Below, one piece after another: positions 44,268-51,286 of a stretch of 51,286 bases of DNA (its first letter is position 1; each line of letters opens with the position of its first letter). The stretch comes from Bacteroidia bacterium. Lineage in GTDB: Bacteria; Bacteroidota; Bacteroidia; AKYH767-A; OLB10. The translations under genes were made by a program, and so were the position numbers. The stretch is taken from the NCBI GenBank assembly GCA_037045145.1, contig JBAOIA010000014.1:1-51286 (forward strand). The letters are read 5' to 3'. The notes beneath the pieces are model-generated. The model did not search any database. It had not been told where the DNA came from and saw nothing but the letters and a program-made list of their open reading frames with translations.

Positions 44268-45779
44268 ATGAAATCTTTACAATACGTATTCTTAAGTCTA
44301 TTTTTTGTAACAACAGCCTTTGCACAACCTGCCGGCACACGAGCTATAACAATCAACGATTGTAATTATCCTATTTTAGGAGTTGCGACCAATCATGCCT
44401 CTGATAAAATAGTATTAACCGCATCACAGGGACGTGTTTTTTTAATTAATGTAAGCGATGTAGAAACGAAAACAAGTGTTAGCCCTGTTTGGAAAAATTT
44501 AAATCTTAATGGATTAAAAAATGGCGGTAAGCCACAATTTAGCGAAGACGATAAGTATATTTTATTGCAAGAATCTTCTGCACTTAAAACAGCAATTACA
44601 TCCAGAAAAGTAAAGGATGTTAAATATTATATTTTGAATAGCACAGATGGGAAAGTGATTTCTGAAGGGGACAATGTAAACTCTGTGCAGTTTTTAAACA
44701 ATAGCACACAAATTTTACTTTCATCAAATGATGGTATAGTGGTTAAAGATTTTTTAGCAAACAAAGTGATTGCTCAGCTAAAAGTTGAAGATTGTGAAAT
44801 GGCTGCCATTAGCCATGATAGCAAATTAATTGCACTTTCTTTTGACCCCGATAAAGCTGCTTTTAAAGAAGTTGAATCTATTGGAAAGAATAAAAGTGAA
44901 CTAAAAACAGCCAGAAAGAACAAAAGACTAATTAGTTTTTACAGCTATCCGGATTTAAAGAAACTCTATAATTCAAAAGAAGAAATAGATGTTGTTTATT
45001 CCATAAAATTCAGCAAAGATGATAAACAGACCTACTTACTATCGCACAATGTGGTTGCTGAACGAATTGGAACGGGTGCTTTAAATGGCATATCAATGGC
45101 TGCTGCTGATAATCGAAGACAAACAAACATACAGGTTTTAGATGCCGGTAATGGTTCTCTGGTTAAGGAAATTTATCATGCAACAGCAGAGCCTGATGCA
45201 GATTATAAGTTTGGCACTTACGATAATGTTTTCGGATATTCTGATAATGATGGGTTTATTGGGTGGAAACGTAAACTTGTATTAATAGACAATAGCAACC
45301 ATAAAAACAAAGTTGGACAATACCGTTACCAAGGCCGAAGAGGAAGTTCAAATCTATTTCCGATATATTTTTCTTTTAATAAAACAAAACCCGTAGCCTA
45401 CTTATCAAATGGCACAAAGCTTATAGAATGGAATTATGAAACCCTAAAAGAATATACTGATTATATTGAAGGGCAAGATAACGACTCCTTGCAATCATTA
45501 GCAATTAATCAGTTGAATACGGATTTAGAAAATCCGGGGAGTGATTTAGCGAAAAACATAATAAAACTAAACATAACCGGAATATACTTATTTGATTTAA
45601 CCGTGCAGAAAAAAGGGCAGATAGTTACCATTTTTGCAGAATCGGATGACAAAACCGATATCCCAAAACAAAATGCTCTAAAGGATTTGTTGTTGAAATA
45701 TAAATTTAAAGACATTGTTGTTTCACCAAATCAGCGGTTAAAATTCAGATACACCTTTAATATTGAAAATAACATATAA
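44268..45779 (+). CDS. Secreted beta-propeller-like (WD40-type) protein, unknown function
   Basis: 503 residues with a signal peptide (1-19, TAFAQ) and repeated short strands such as DKIVLTASQGRVFLINV, HDSKLIALSFDP and YSIKFSKDDKQTYLLS that recall WD40-type propeller blades. The C-terminal 100 residues differ and contain no sorting domain. It lies 31 bases before a second secreted propeller gene and probably forms a pair with it. Bases 44047-44267 upstream hold no supported feature. Confidence 0.65.
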   Translation: MKSLQYVFLSLFFVTTAFAQPAGTRAITINDCNYPILGVATNHASDKIVLTASQGRVFLINVSDVETKTSVSPVWKNLNLNGLKNGGKPQFSEDDKYILLQESSALKTAITSRKVKDVKYYILNSTDGKVISEGDNVNSVQFLNNSTQILLSSNDGIVVKDFLANKVIAQLKVEDCEMAAISHDSKLIALSFDPDKAAFKEVESIGKNKSELKTARKNKRLISFYSYPDLKKLYNSKEEIDVVYSIKFSKDDKQTYLLSHNVVAERIGTGALNGISMAAADNRRQTNIQVLDAGNGSLVKEIYHATAEPDADYKFGTYDNVFGYSDNDGFIGWKRKLVLIDNSNHKNKVGQYRYQGRRGSSNLFPIYFSFNKTKPVAYLSNGTKLIEWNYETLKEYTDYIEGQDNDSLQSLAINQLNTDLENPGSDLAKNIIKLNITGIYLFDLTVQKKGQIVTIFAESDDKTDIPKQNALKDLLLKYKFKDIVVSPNQRLKFRYTFNIENNI

Positions 45780-45810
45780 CCAATTAAATAATTCAAACAA
45801 ACAATAAAAA

Positions 45811-47502
45811 ATGAAAAATCTAATTTTAACTGGCCTTACAATAGGTTTAGCAAGTGTGATGAGCTATGCTCAAAAATACGATGAAATGAAAACCACGTGG
45901 GAAATAGAAGCCACACATCCTTTTACTGAAACCGGCTTAAGCGAAGAAAAGGCAATTGTACATGGTAGTAATGAAAAAATGTTTACCATGGTCTCTACTG
46001 TTGACGGTAAAGTAAAATGGAGTAAAAAGTTTAAAGAAATTGATGAGCAAATTGGAAAAGTAGATTTGCAAATTCCAATGTACGAATCAAACGCAGTGTT
46101 TTTATTTGACAAAAAAGCAGGTAAAGACCAAATGGTAGTGGTTGATATGGAAACAGGAACAAAGCTTTGGAGCACCAATAAATATCAAGGTATTGACGAC
46201 CCGGATGAGGTTATTTACATTGCAGAATTGAATGCATATGCCATTGTAACCAAAACAAATTTAACGATGGTAAAGGCCAGAACCGGAGAAGAACTATGGT
46301 CAACTGTTAAATTTAGCACACCTGTTGGAAAATACTTTTATGATGAGCAGGAAAATGCAATTGTTATCATTAGCATGCCCAGAAACGCATGGCAGGCAAT
46401 GTTTAAAGGATTCAGAAATCAGATTTTAAAAATCAATGCCAAAAACGGTGATGTTTTATGGGAGCAAACTTTTGTTGGAATCGTAGAGAGAAAAATCGTT
46501 ACCCGCGAATCGGTTGCCAAAATATTTTTAAGAGGCGATAAGTTGTTTTTACAATTGAATGGCTTGCAGGTTTATGAATATAAAACAGGAAGTCCAATTT
46601 GGGCAGCAGCTTACGATGTAACTTTTGCAAGAGAATTAGTAAGGCCTAAAGTTTATGGACAAGTTGTAAGATTTGGTGTATATGAAGCCATTGCACAGCC
46701 ATTATATGACGGTGAGTATGTTTACATTTTAGATGTAAAAAGCAGAAAAAGTCAATATTTAAAAAAGTATGAAGTCAACTCAGGCAAACTCATTTGGACA
46801 TCACCCGAAATAAAAGATGCCAGAGTTATTCCGGGTTTATATAAAATTGATGATAAAATTATTTTACAAATTGGAGGTGCAGTTGAAGTGCAAGCAATAT
46901 CAAAGCAAACTTATGGTAATGGCTATGTACAATGGACACAATATTTCAGAACGATAAAATATCAAAATGTTAAACCTTACGAAGTGCAGGCTTTTAGTAC
47001 TAATGATGGTACAAAATCATGGGACTCTGAACGCTTTAGAAAAGGAATTACAAATATTTTCCCAAGCGGTAAAAATATTGTTGTTTCAAGCGGTAAGGCA
47101 TTGTACTCTTTAGATTATAAAACAGGCAAAGAGGCCTATGAAATTGCATTAGGCGATGATGATATTGGGTTGGCAGAAAAAATTGTTAATCCTGCAGAGT
47201 TAGGTGACAATGTAAGTAAAGACAATGTGATTGTATTAGGGGAGAAGGGAGTTTCTTCTCATAACATTGCCACGGGTGCAAAGGTGTGGGCCGTAAAAAC
47301 TAAAAAAGGAGAGTTTTCTGGAATTTTCGGAGAAAATATTTTCTTTGATACAGAGAAAGGAGATTATTTTTCTATAGATGCCAATTCCGGTAAAGCAAAA
47401 TTTTTCGACTCACGTAAAAATTCAAAATCAATCGTTTCCTTAGACGGAAAAAGCATTTATGTGTTTGAAGGAAAGAAAATATTGAAAGTATCTGCCGAAT
47501 AA
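45811..47502 (+). CDS. Secreted PQQ-like beta-propeller repeat protein
   Basis: 563 residues with signal peptide (about 1-20, SYAQ). PQQ-type repeats are visible as DGKVKWSKKF, ETGTKLWSTNKY, RTGEELWSTVKF, KNGDVLWEQTF and TGAKVWAVKT, each a strand ending near Trp. These form a propeller; some relatives bind PQQ, but others such as BamB are scaffolds. No quinoprotein catalytic residues can be assigned. It follows the WD40-like gene and ends at a clear terminator. Confidence 0.8.
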   Translation: MKNLILTGLTIGLASVMSYAQKYDEMKTTWEIEATHPFTETGLSEEKAIVHGSNEKMFTMVSTVDGKVKWSKKFKEIDEQIGKVDLQIPMYESNAVFLFDKKAGKDQMVVVDMETGTKLWSTNKYQGIDDPDEVIYIAELNAYAIVTKTNLTMVKARTGEELWSTVKFSTPVGKYFYDEQENAIVIISMPRNAWQAMFKGFRNQILKINAKNGDVLWEQTFVGIVERKIVTRESVAKIFLRGDKLFLQLNGLQVYEYKTGSPIWAAAYDVTFARELVRPKVYGQVVRFGVYEAIAQPLYDGEYVYILDVKSRKSQYLKKYEVNSGKLIWTSPEIKDARVIPGLYKIDDKIILQIGGAVEVQAISKQTYGNGYVQWTQYFRTIKYQNVKPYEVQAFSTNDGTKSWDSERFRKGITNIFPSGKNIVVSSGKALYSLDYKTGKEAYEIALGDDDIGLAEKIVNPAELGDNVSKDNVIVLGEKGVSSHNIATGAKVWAVKTKKGEFSGIFGENIFFDTEKGDYFSIDANSGKAKFFDSRKNSKSIVSLDGKSIYVFEGKKILKVSAE

Positions 47503-47524
47503 CAAAATAAAGAATCATTTTGAT

Positions 47525-47557
47525 AAAAGTCCTGGCCATCAAAGTCAGGACTTTTTT
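47525..47557 (+). terminator. Intrinsic terminator after the propeller gene pair
   Basis: AAAAGTCCTG (47525-47534), an 11-base loop, CAGGACTTTT (47546-47555) and a short T run. It ends the 44268-47502 unit. Confidence 0.9.
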
Positions 47558-47645
47558 ATTAATGAATTACCGTTTGTTTATGTTGTATGAAAAGTATGGC
47601 TGTCATAAAACCTGTAGGTAAAGTTTTCATCTTAAAGTATAAATC

Positions 47646-48002
47646 ATGTTGGATGGTTTGAAAGTTCGGAAGCTGTCAACGGATATAATTTTTGGAGAAT
47701 GTAAACTTTCAAAACAAACCTTTCAACGATGCCAAATTATTAAACAAACAATTGCTCAACTCAACAAAGATTTGGCACCATTTGTTAAAATAATCACCTA
47801 GCAAGAAAATGCTTTTACTGCTTTTAACGAAATAACAATACAACAGGAAAAAATCATTCAACAATTATCTAAATTCGGCTCTACAGCACTCAGTGCTTAG
47901 CTCTACCGTGTTGATATTCTAAAAAGAATAATAAATCAAACTAGCAGTGTTGAACTACTTGCACCTTCCATATTAGAGCGCACTTTCATAAAAGTATATT
48001 AA
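47646..48002 (+). pseudogene. Paralogue of the 43699-44046 gene with TAG at both conserved Trp codons
   Basis: An open frame from ATG 47646 to TAA 48000-48002 (118 sense and stop codons before TAA) is interrupted only by TAG at 47799-47801 and 47898-47900. From LSKQTFQ onward it aligns without a gap to the sister protein from residue 6 for at least 71 residues, sharing IKQT, QLNKDL, GS, LYRVDI and near the end ILERTFIK. Both TAG codons fall exactly on W37 and W70, the only Trp of the sister. The simple reading is a gene dead by two nonsense changes; recoding is discussed in findings. The interval 47503-48063 holds nothing else but the terminator. Confidence 0.85.
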
Positions 48003-48063
48003 AGAAACAATTACCAGCGTTAATAATGAACTGTTTTTTCTGCCGGCTTATTAAATGGCAATC

Positions 48064-48978
48064 TTAGTTGAGTATGAATTTGCCTTTTGCAACCTCAATG
48101 TCATTTGAATATATCTGATAAAAATAAATGCCTTTAGCAAGTCCGTTTCTTTTAAAAATATAATCTGAAGTATTGATATTAATGGCGTCAAACATTTTTT
48201 TGCCATCCAAAGATTTAATGATTAATGTTTTTAGATTATTGTTCTCGAAAGTAAACTTTAAATAATCGCTTGCCGGGTTTGGATAAATAGTAATGTTGTT
48301 ATTCTTCAGATTATTTATTCCTGTAGTGTTTGTACAATAGTTTATTGTTCCATTCCATACACGGTCAGCAAACAGGCTGTTGAATGGATAGGTGATGCCA
48401 TTACCCTCAAATATTTTCAATGCACCATTATCAATATACAAGGTTCCGGAGCCAACACCATTAGTGTATTTTAATCCGCTTGAACCACCGTTGGTGTTGG
48501 TTACATAAAATGCAACAGTGTCACCAGCATTCATGGTAATATTCATAGCAATCGGAATAAAGGTAGGCATGTCTATACCTGCGCTAACTACACTGGCGCT
48601 TCCTAAAAGTGTCCAGGCTGTAGGGTCTTGCAGGTAGAAAACCCTTGAACCATATTTGTAATATATTTCAAAAACACCCGATGCTACAGACAGGTTGGTG
48701 TAGATTCCATTGATTACTAAATTACTGTCTGCAATAACATCAAACATGGCTCCGGCAAGACCATTATTAGAGGAATAGGTAGTTGTTATAGAATCACATC
48801 CCGGTAAAGCACTTGTAATTTTTGACTGATTAACAATTGCCTGATTTTTTTGGGTATAAACAATTTCAGTGCTTTTTAGATTAGCATTTATTTCATCAAT
48901 GTTGGTGGTGTTGCTTTGTGCATGAATATTTGCATTTACAAATAAACATGAGAGGAGTCCGAGTAAACTTTTTTTCAT
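48064..48978 (-). CDS. Small T9SS-secreted protein of unknown function
   Basis: 304 residues: signal peptide (1-20, NIHAQ), a central beta-rich domain (about 55-210; DSNLVINGIYTNLS, GDTVAFYVTNTNGG) and a type A sorting domain at the end (IYPNPASDYLKFTF ... GIYFYQIY). The central part resembles carbohydrate- or protein-binding jelly-roll modules only in a general way; no catalytic motif is visible. It has its own start just downstream of the groEL terminator. Confidence 0.82.
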   Translation of the reverse strand: MKKSLLGLLSCLFVNANIHAQSNTTNIDEINANLKSTEIVYTQKNQAIVNQSKITSALPGCDSITTTYSSNNGLAGAMFDVIADSNLVINGIYTNLSVASGVFEIYYKYGSRVFYLQDPTAWTLLGSASVVSAGIDMPTFIPIAMNITMNAGDTVAFYVTNTNGGSSGLKYTNGVGSGTLYIDNGALKIFEGNGITYPFNSLFADRVWNGTINYCTNTTGINNLKNNNITIYPNPASDYLKFTFENNNLKTLIIKSLDGKKMFDAININTSDYIFKRNGLAKGIYFYQIYSNDIEVAKGKFILN

Positions 48979-49015
48979 AATTTATAAATTTGAAACAAAT
49001 ATAAGATAAAAAAGC

Positions 49016-49049
49016 AAAAATCCCGGTACAGACATGCACCGGGATTTTT
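49016..49049 (-). terminator. Intrinsic terminator of groESL
   Basis: A perfect 12-base inverted repeat (49016-49027 and 49038-49049, AAAAATCCCGGT and complement) around a ten-base loop. On the minus strand, T-rich sequence follows. It lies between groEL and the small T9SS gene. Confidence 0.92.
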
Positions 49050-49097
49050 GTTTTTAGAGAATGTTTGAATTCTTAATTTTCAAAGTTCATTTTGATA

Positions 49098-50729
49098 TTA
49101 ATAATCCATTCCGCCCATTCCGCCCGGCATAGCAGGCATAGCAGGTTTGTCTTCTTTAATGTCGGCAAGTACACACTCTGTTGTGAGTAACATTCCGGCA
49201 ACAGAAGCTGCATTTTCCAGAGCAACACGTGTTACTTTAGTAGGATCTATTACACCGGCAGTATGCATGTTTTCATATTTGTCTGAGCGTGCATTGTAAC
49301 CAAAGTCGTCTTTGCCTTCTTTTACCTTTTGTACTACAATACTTCCTTCAATTCCGGCATTGCTCACAATCTGACGTAATGGCTCTTCAAGCGCACGTTT
49401 GATAATGGCAATTCCAGTTGTTTCATCATCGTTATCACCTTTAAGTTTATCTAAGGCTGTAATAGCACGAATGTATGCTACACCACCACCGGCAACAATA
49501 CCTTCTTCAACTGCTGCACGTGTGGCATGCAATGCATCGTCAACACGGTCTTTCTTTTCTTTCATTTCAACTTCAGTAGCTGCACCAACATACAGAACGG
49601 CAACACCACCTGCTAATTTTGCTAAACGCTCCTGAAGTTTTTCTTTGTCATAGTCAGAGGTAGTTGTTTCTATCTGTGCTTTAATCTGATTAACACGCGC
49701 AGTGATGTCAGCTTTTTTTCCTGCACCGCCAACGATTGTTGTGTTGTCTTTGTCAATTGTGATTTTTTCGCAGGTACCTAAATATGAAAGGTCAGCATTT
49801 TCTAACTTGAATCCTTGCTCTTCAGCTATTAATGTACCGCCAGTAAGGATTGCAATATCTTCCATCATTGCTTTTCTGCGATCGCCAAAACCAGGAGATT
49901 TCACAGCAACAATTTTCAAAGAGCCACGGATTTTATTTACTACCAATGTAGCCAAAGCTTCGCCATCTACATCTTCTGCAATAATCAATAATGGCTTTCC
50001 TGTCTGAACTACTTTCTCTAAAATAGGAAGTAATTCTTTCATGTTAGATACTTTTTTGTCGTACAATAAAATGTATGGGCTTTCTAAAACTGCCTGCATT
50101 TTATCGGCATTGGTAACAAAATATGGAGAGATATATCCTCTGTCAAACTGCATACCTTCAACAATCTCAACTGTAGTTTCTGTTCCTTTTGCTTCTTCAA
50201 CAGTAATAACACCTTCTCTTTTTACTTTCGCCATTGCTTCAGCAATTAGCTTTCCGATTTCGCTGTCGTTGTTTGCAGAAATTGTAGCAACCTGCTCAAT
50301 CTTCTTATTGTCGTCACCAACTTCTTTGCTCATTTTCTTTAATGATGCAATTACAGCTTCAACAGCTTTATCAATACCGCGTTTTAAATCCATTGGATTT
50401 GCACCGGCAGTAACGTTTTTTAAACCTGTGTTTACAATTGATTGGGCAAGCACTGTAGCTGTTGTTGTACCGTCACCTGCAATGTCAGCAGTTTTTGACG
50501 CTACTTCTTTCAACATCTGAGCACCCATGTTCTCAATACTGTTGGTAAGCTCAATTTCTTTTGCCACGGTAACACCATCTTTGGTAATTGTTGGTGAACC
50601 GAATTTTTTATCAATAATAACATTTCGGCCTTTTGGTCCTAAAGTTACTTTTACTGCATTTGCCAATGCATCAACACCTTTTTTCAGGGCATCGCGTGCA
50701 TCAAGGTTAAATGTGATTTCTTTTGCCAT
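49098..50729 (-). CDS. groEL: 60-kDa chaperonin GroEL
   Basis: 543 residues. Standard GroEL: N-terminal VDALANAVKVTLGPKGRNV, nucleotide-binding AGDGTTTATVLA, apical PGFGDRRKAM, and a C-terminal Gly-Met tail (GGMGGMDY). It folds proteins in the cytoplasm with GroES. It follows groES by 51 bases on the same strand. Confidence 0.99.
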   Translation of the reverse strand: MAKEITFNLDARDALKKGVDALANAVKVTLGPKGRNVIIDKKFGSPTITKDGVTVAKEIELTNSIENMGAQMLKEVASKTADIAGDGTTTATVLAQSIVNTGLKNVTAGANPMDLKRGIDKAVEAVIASLKKMSKEVGDDNKKIEQVATISANNDSEIGKLIAEAMAKVKREGVITVEEAKGTETTVEIVEGMQFDRGYISPYFVTNADKMQAVLESPYILLYDKKVSNMKELLPILEKVVQTGKPLLIIAEDVDGEALATLVVNKIRGSLKIVAVKSPGFGDRRKAMMEDIAILTGGTLIAEEQGFKLENADLSYLGTCEKITIDKDNTTIVGGAGKKADITARVNQIKAQIETTTSDYDKEKLQERLAKLAGGVAVLYVGAATEVEMKEKKDRVDDALHATRAAVEEGIVAGGGVAYIRAITALDKLKGDNDDETTGIAIIKRALEEPLRQIVSNAGIEGSIVVQKVKEGKDDFGYNARSDKYENMHTAGVIDPTKVTRVALENAASVAGMLLTTECVLADIKEDKPAMPAMPGGMGGMDY

Positions 50730-50780
50730 TTTACGTATTTTATTTAAGTTGTTTATTTATTTTTTTGTTTTCTTAAGCTT

Positions 50781-51059
50781 TTAAACAATTGCGAAGATGT
50801 CTGATTCACGCATGATAAGGTATTCTTTGCCTTCAACAGATATTTCTGTTCCTGCATATTTTCCATACAATACGCTGTCGCCAACTTTTACTGTCATTGG
50901 CTCATCTTTCTTGCCGCCACCAACAGCTACTACTTTACCTTTTTGTGGTTTTTCTTTTGCCGTGTCAGGAATAATAATTCCACTTGCTGTTTTTTCTTCT
51001 GCAGCAGCCACTTCTACAATAACGCGATCTGCCAGTGGTGTTAAATTAATTTTACTCAT
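50781..51059 (-). CDS. groES: 10-kDa co-chaperonin GroES
   Basis: 92 residues with PLADRVIVEV at the start, the mobile loop (EEKTASGIIIPDTAKEKP) and YGKYAGTEISVEGKEYLI. Caps GroEL. First gene of the pair; I saw no CIRCE element or clear consensus promoter in 51060-51187. Confidence 0.99.
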   Translation of the reverse strand: MSKINLTPLADRVIVEVAAAEEKTASGIIIPDTAKEKPQKGKVVAVGGGKKDEPMTVKVGDSVLYGKYAGTEISVEGKEYLIMRESDIFAIV

Positions 51060-51187
51060 AGTAATAATGTGATTTAAATTGTTTGACTTTTATACTTTAT
51101 AATTAATTTCAATTTGCCCATTATCAGTTTCTGTGCCATGACTATTTTACTGACAGATTTGCAATTTATGCCCTCGGCTTAAATAAT

Positions 51188-51221
51188 AAAGGTGTCATAA
51201 TTTCAGCATTATGGCACCTTT
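51188..51221 (-). terminator. Hairpin between probable secG and groES
   Basis: AAAGGTGTCATAAT (51188-51201) and ATTATGGCACCTTT (51208-51221) pair with one wobble around a six-base loop. On the minus strand it follows the partial gene at the window edge and likely ends or attenuates its transcript before groES. Confidence 0.7.
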
Positions 51222-51242
51222 AAAAGTTATTAACTGACAAGA

Positions 51243-51286
51243 TTATTTTGCTGGCTGTGTAGCAGGTTGCTGTGCAGGTTGTGCAT
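51243..51286 (-). CDS. secG: C-terminal end of a protein, probably SecG (partial)
   Basis: Only the last 14 codons are in the window, reading AQPAQQPATQPAK then TAA. A Pro/Ala/Gln-rich tail just upstream of groES-groEL on the same strand is what Bacteroidota SecG genes show, but so short a fragment cannot prove it. The gene continues beyond the window. Confidence 0.45.
   Translation of the reverse strand, partial: AQPAQQPATQPAK

Noticed and set aside
47646..48002. Genome-wide TAG reassignment to Trp
   Set aside because: TAG ends ordinary genes in this window (for example the thioredoxin-like gene at 31395 and the toxin at 31636), so TAG is a normal stop.
50041..50520. Long open frame antisense to groEL
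   Set aside because: It mirrors the codon pattern of groEL on the other strand and has no family likeness or start signal; the same holds for open frames opposite copA (1761-2159) and the OPT gene (29691-30158).

Overview
The window comes from a member of the Bacteroidota. It is AT-rich overall. It has Bacteroidota-type promoters (TTG about 19-23 bases before TAnnTTTG), three secreted proteins with type IX secretion (T9SS) C-terminal sorting domains, a futalosine-pathway menaquinone gene, a short arginine decarboxylase of the Bacteroidota kind, and a groES-groEL pair next to what looks like the end of secG. I cannot place it below phylum with confidence. I saw no rRNA or tRNA gene, CRISPR array or complete insertion sequence.

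Layout. 1-4050 is a copper-handling block: an HMA-AraC fusion regulator, a CopA-type P1B ATPase, a small HMA chaperone and a convergent azurin-like lipoprotein. 4349-13307 is one tightly packed minus-strand operon of 13 genes behind a consensus promoter. It encodes two acyl carrier proteins, two active ketosynthases, two non-catalytic ketosynthase-like proteins, hotdog-fold dehydratases and thioesterase, a lysophospholipid-type acyltransferase, a LolA-like carrier, a polysaccharide deacetylase-like protein and a GT2-DUF2062 fusion. This is the gene content of aryl-polyene/flexirubin-type pigment lipid synthesis, but no aromatic starter gene, ligase or ketoreductase is in view. 13715-24817 is mixed: a methyltransferase, VanZ, GcvH, a GT4 glycosyltransferase, PaaZ, a SHOCT protein, MetK, then a geranylgeranyl-reductase-like FAD enzyme in operon with MqnE, and a beta-barrel. 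24865-31395 holds transport genes (MMPL/RND, FucP-type MFS, OPT) and a thioredoxin-like lipoprotein.

31400-40000 is the accessory region. Two intact T9SS cargo genes (567 and 1,821 codons, stop included) lie next to the carcass of a third. The carcass keeps its signal-peptide end and its sorting-domain end, and its interior has been replaced by a MazF/PemK-family toxin with an unfamiliar antitoxin. The largest cargo gene carries a run of 12 G at codons 87-91. A change of one base either way truncates the protein, so it looks like a phase-variable ON/OFF switch.

40162-51286 returns to core genes: arginine decarboxylase divergent from arginase, queE, aroQ, a small unknown gene, two secreted beta-propeller proteins, a paralogue of the small unknown gene with TAG at exactly the two Trp codons of its sister, a small T9SS protein, groEL, groES and the tail of probable secG.

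The observations most worth following are the G12 switch, the toxin-antitoxin pair inside the dead T9SS gene with its MazE-like tail on an unknown fold, the paralogue with Trp-to-TAG changes, and the starterless polyene-type operon.
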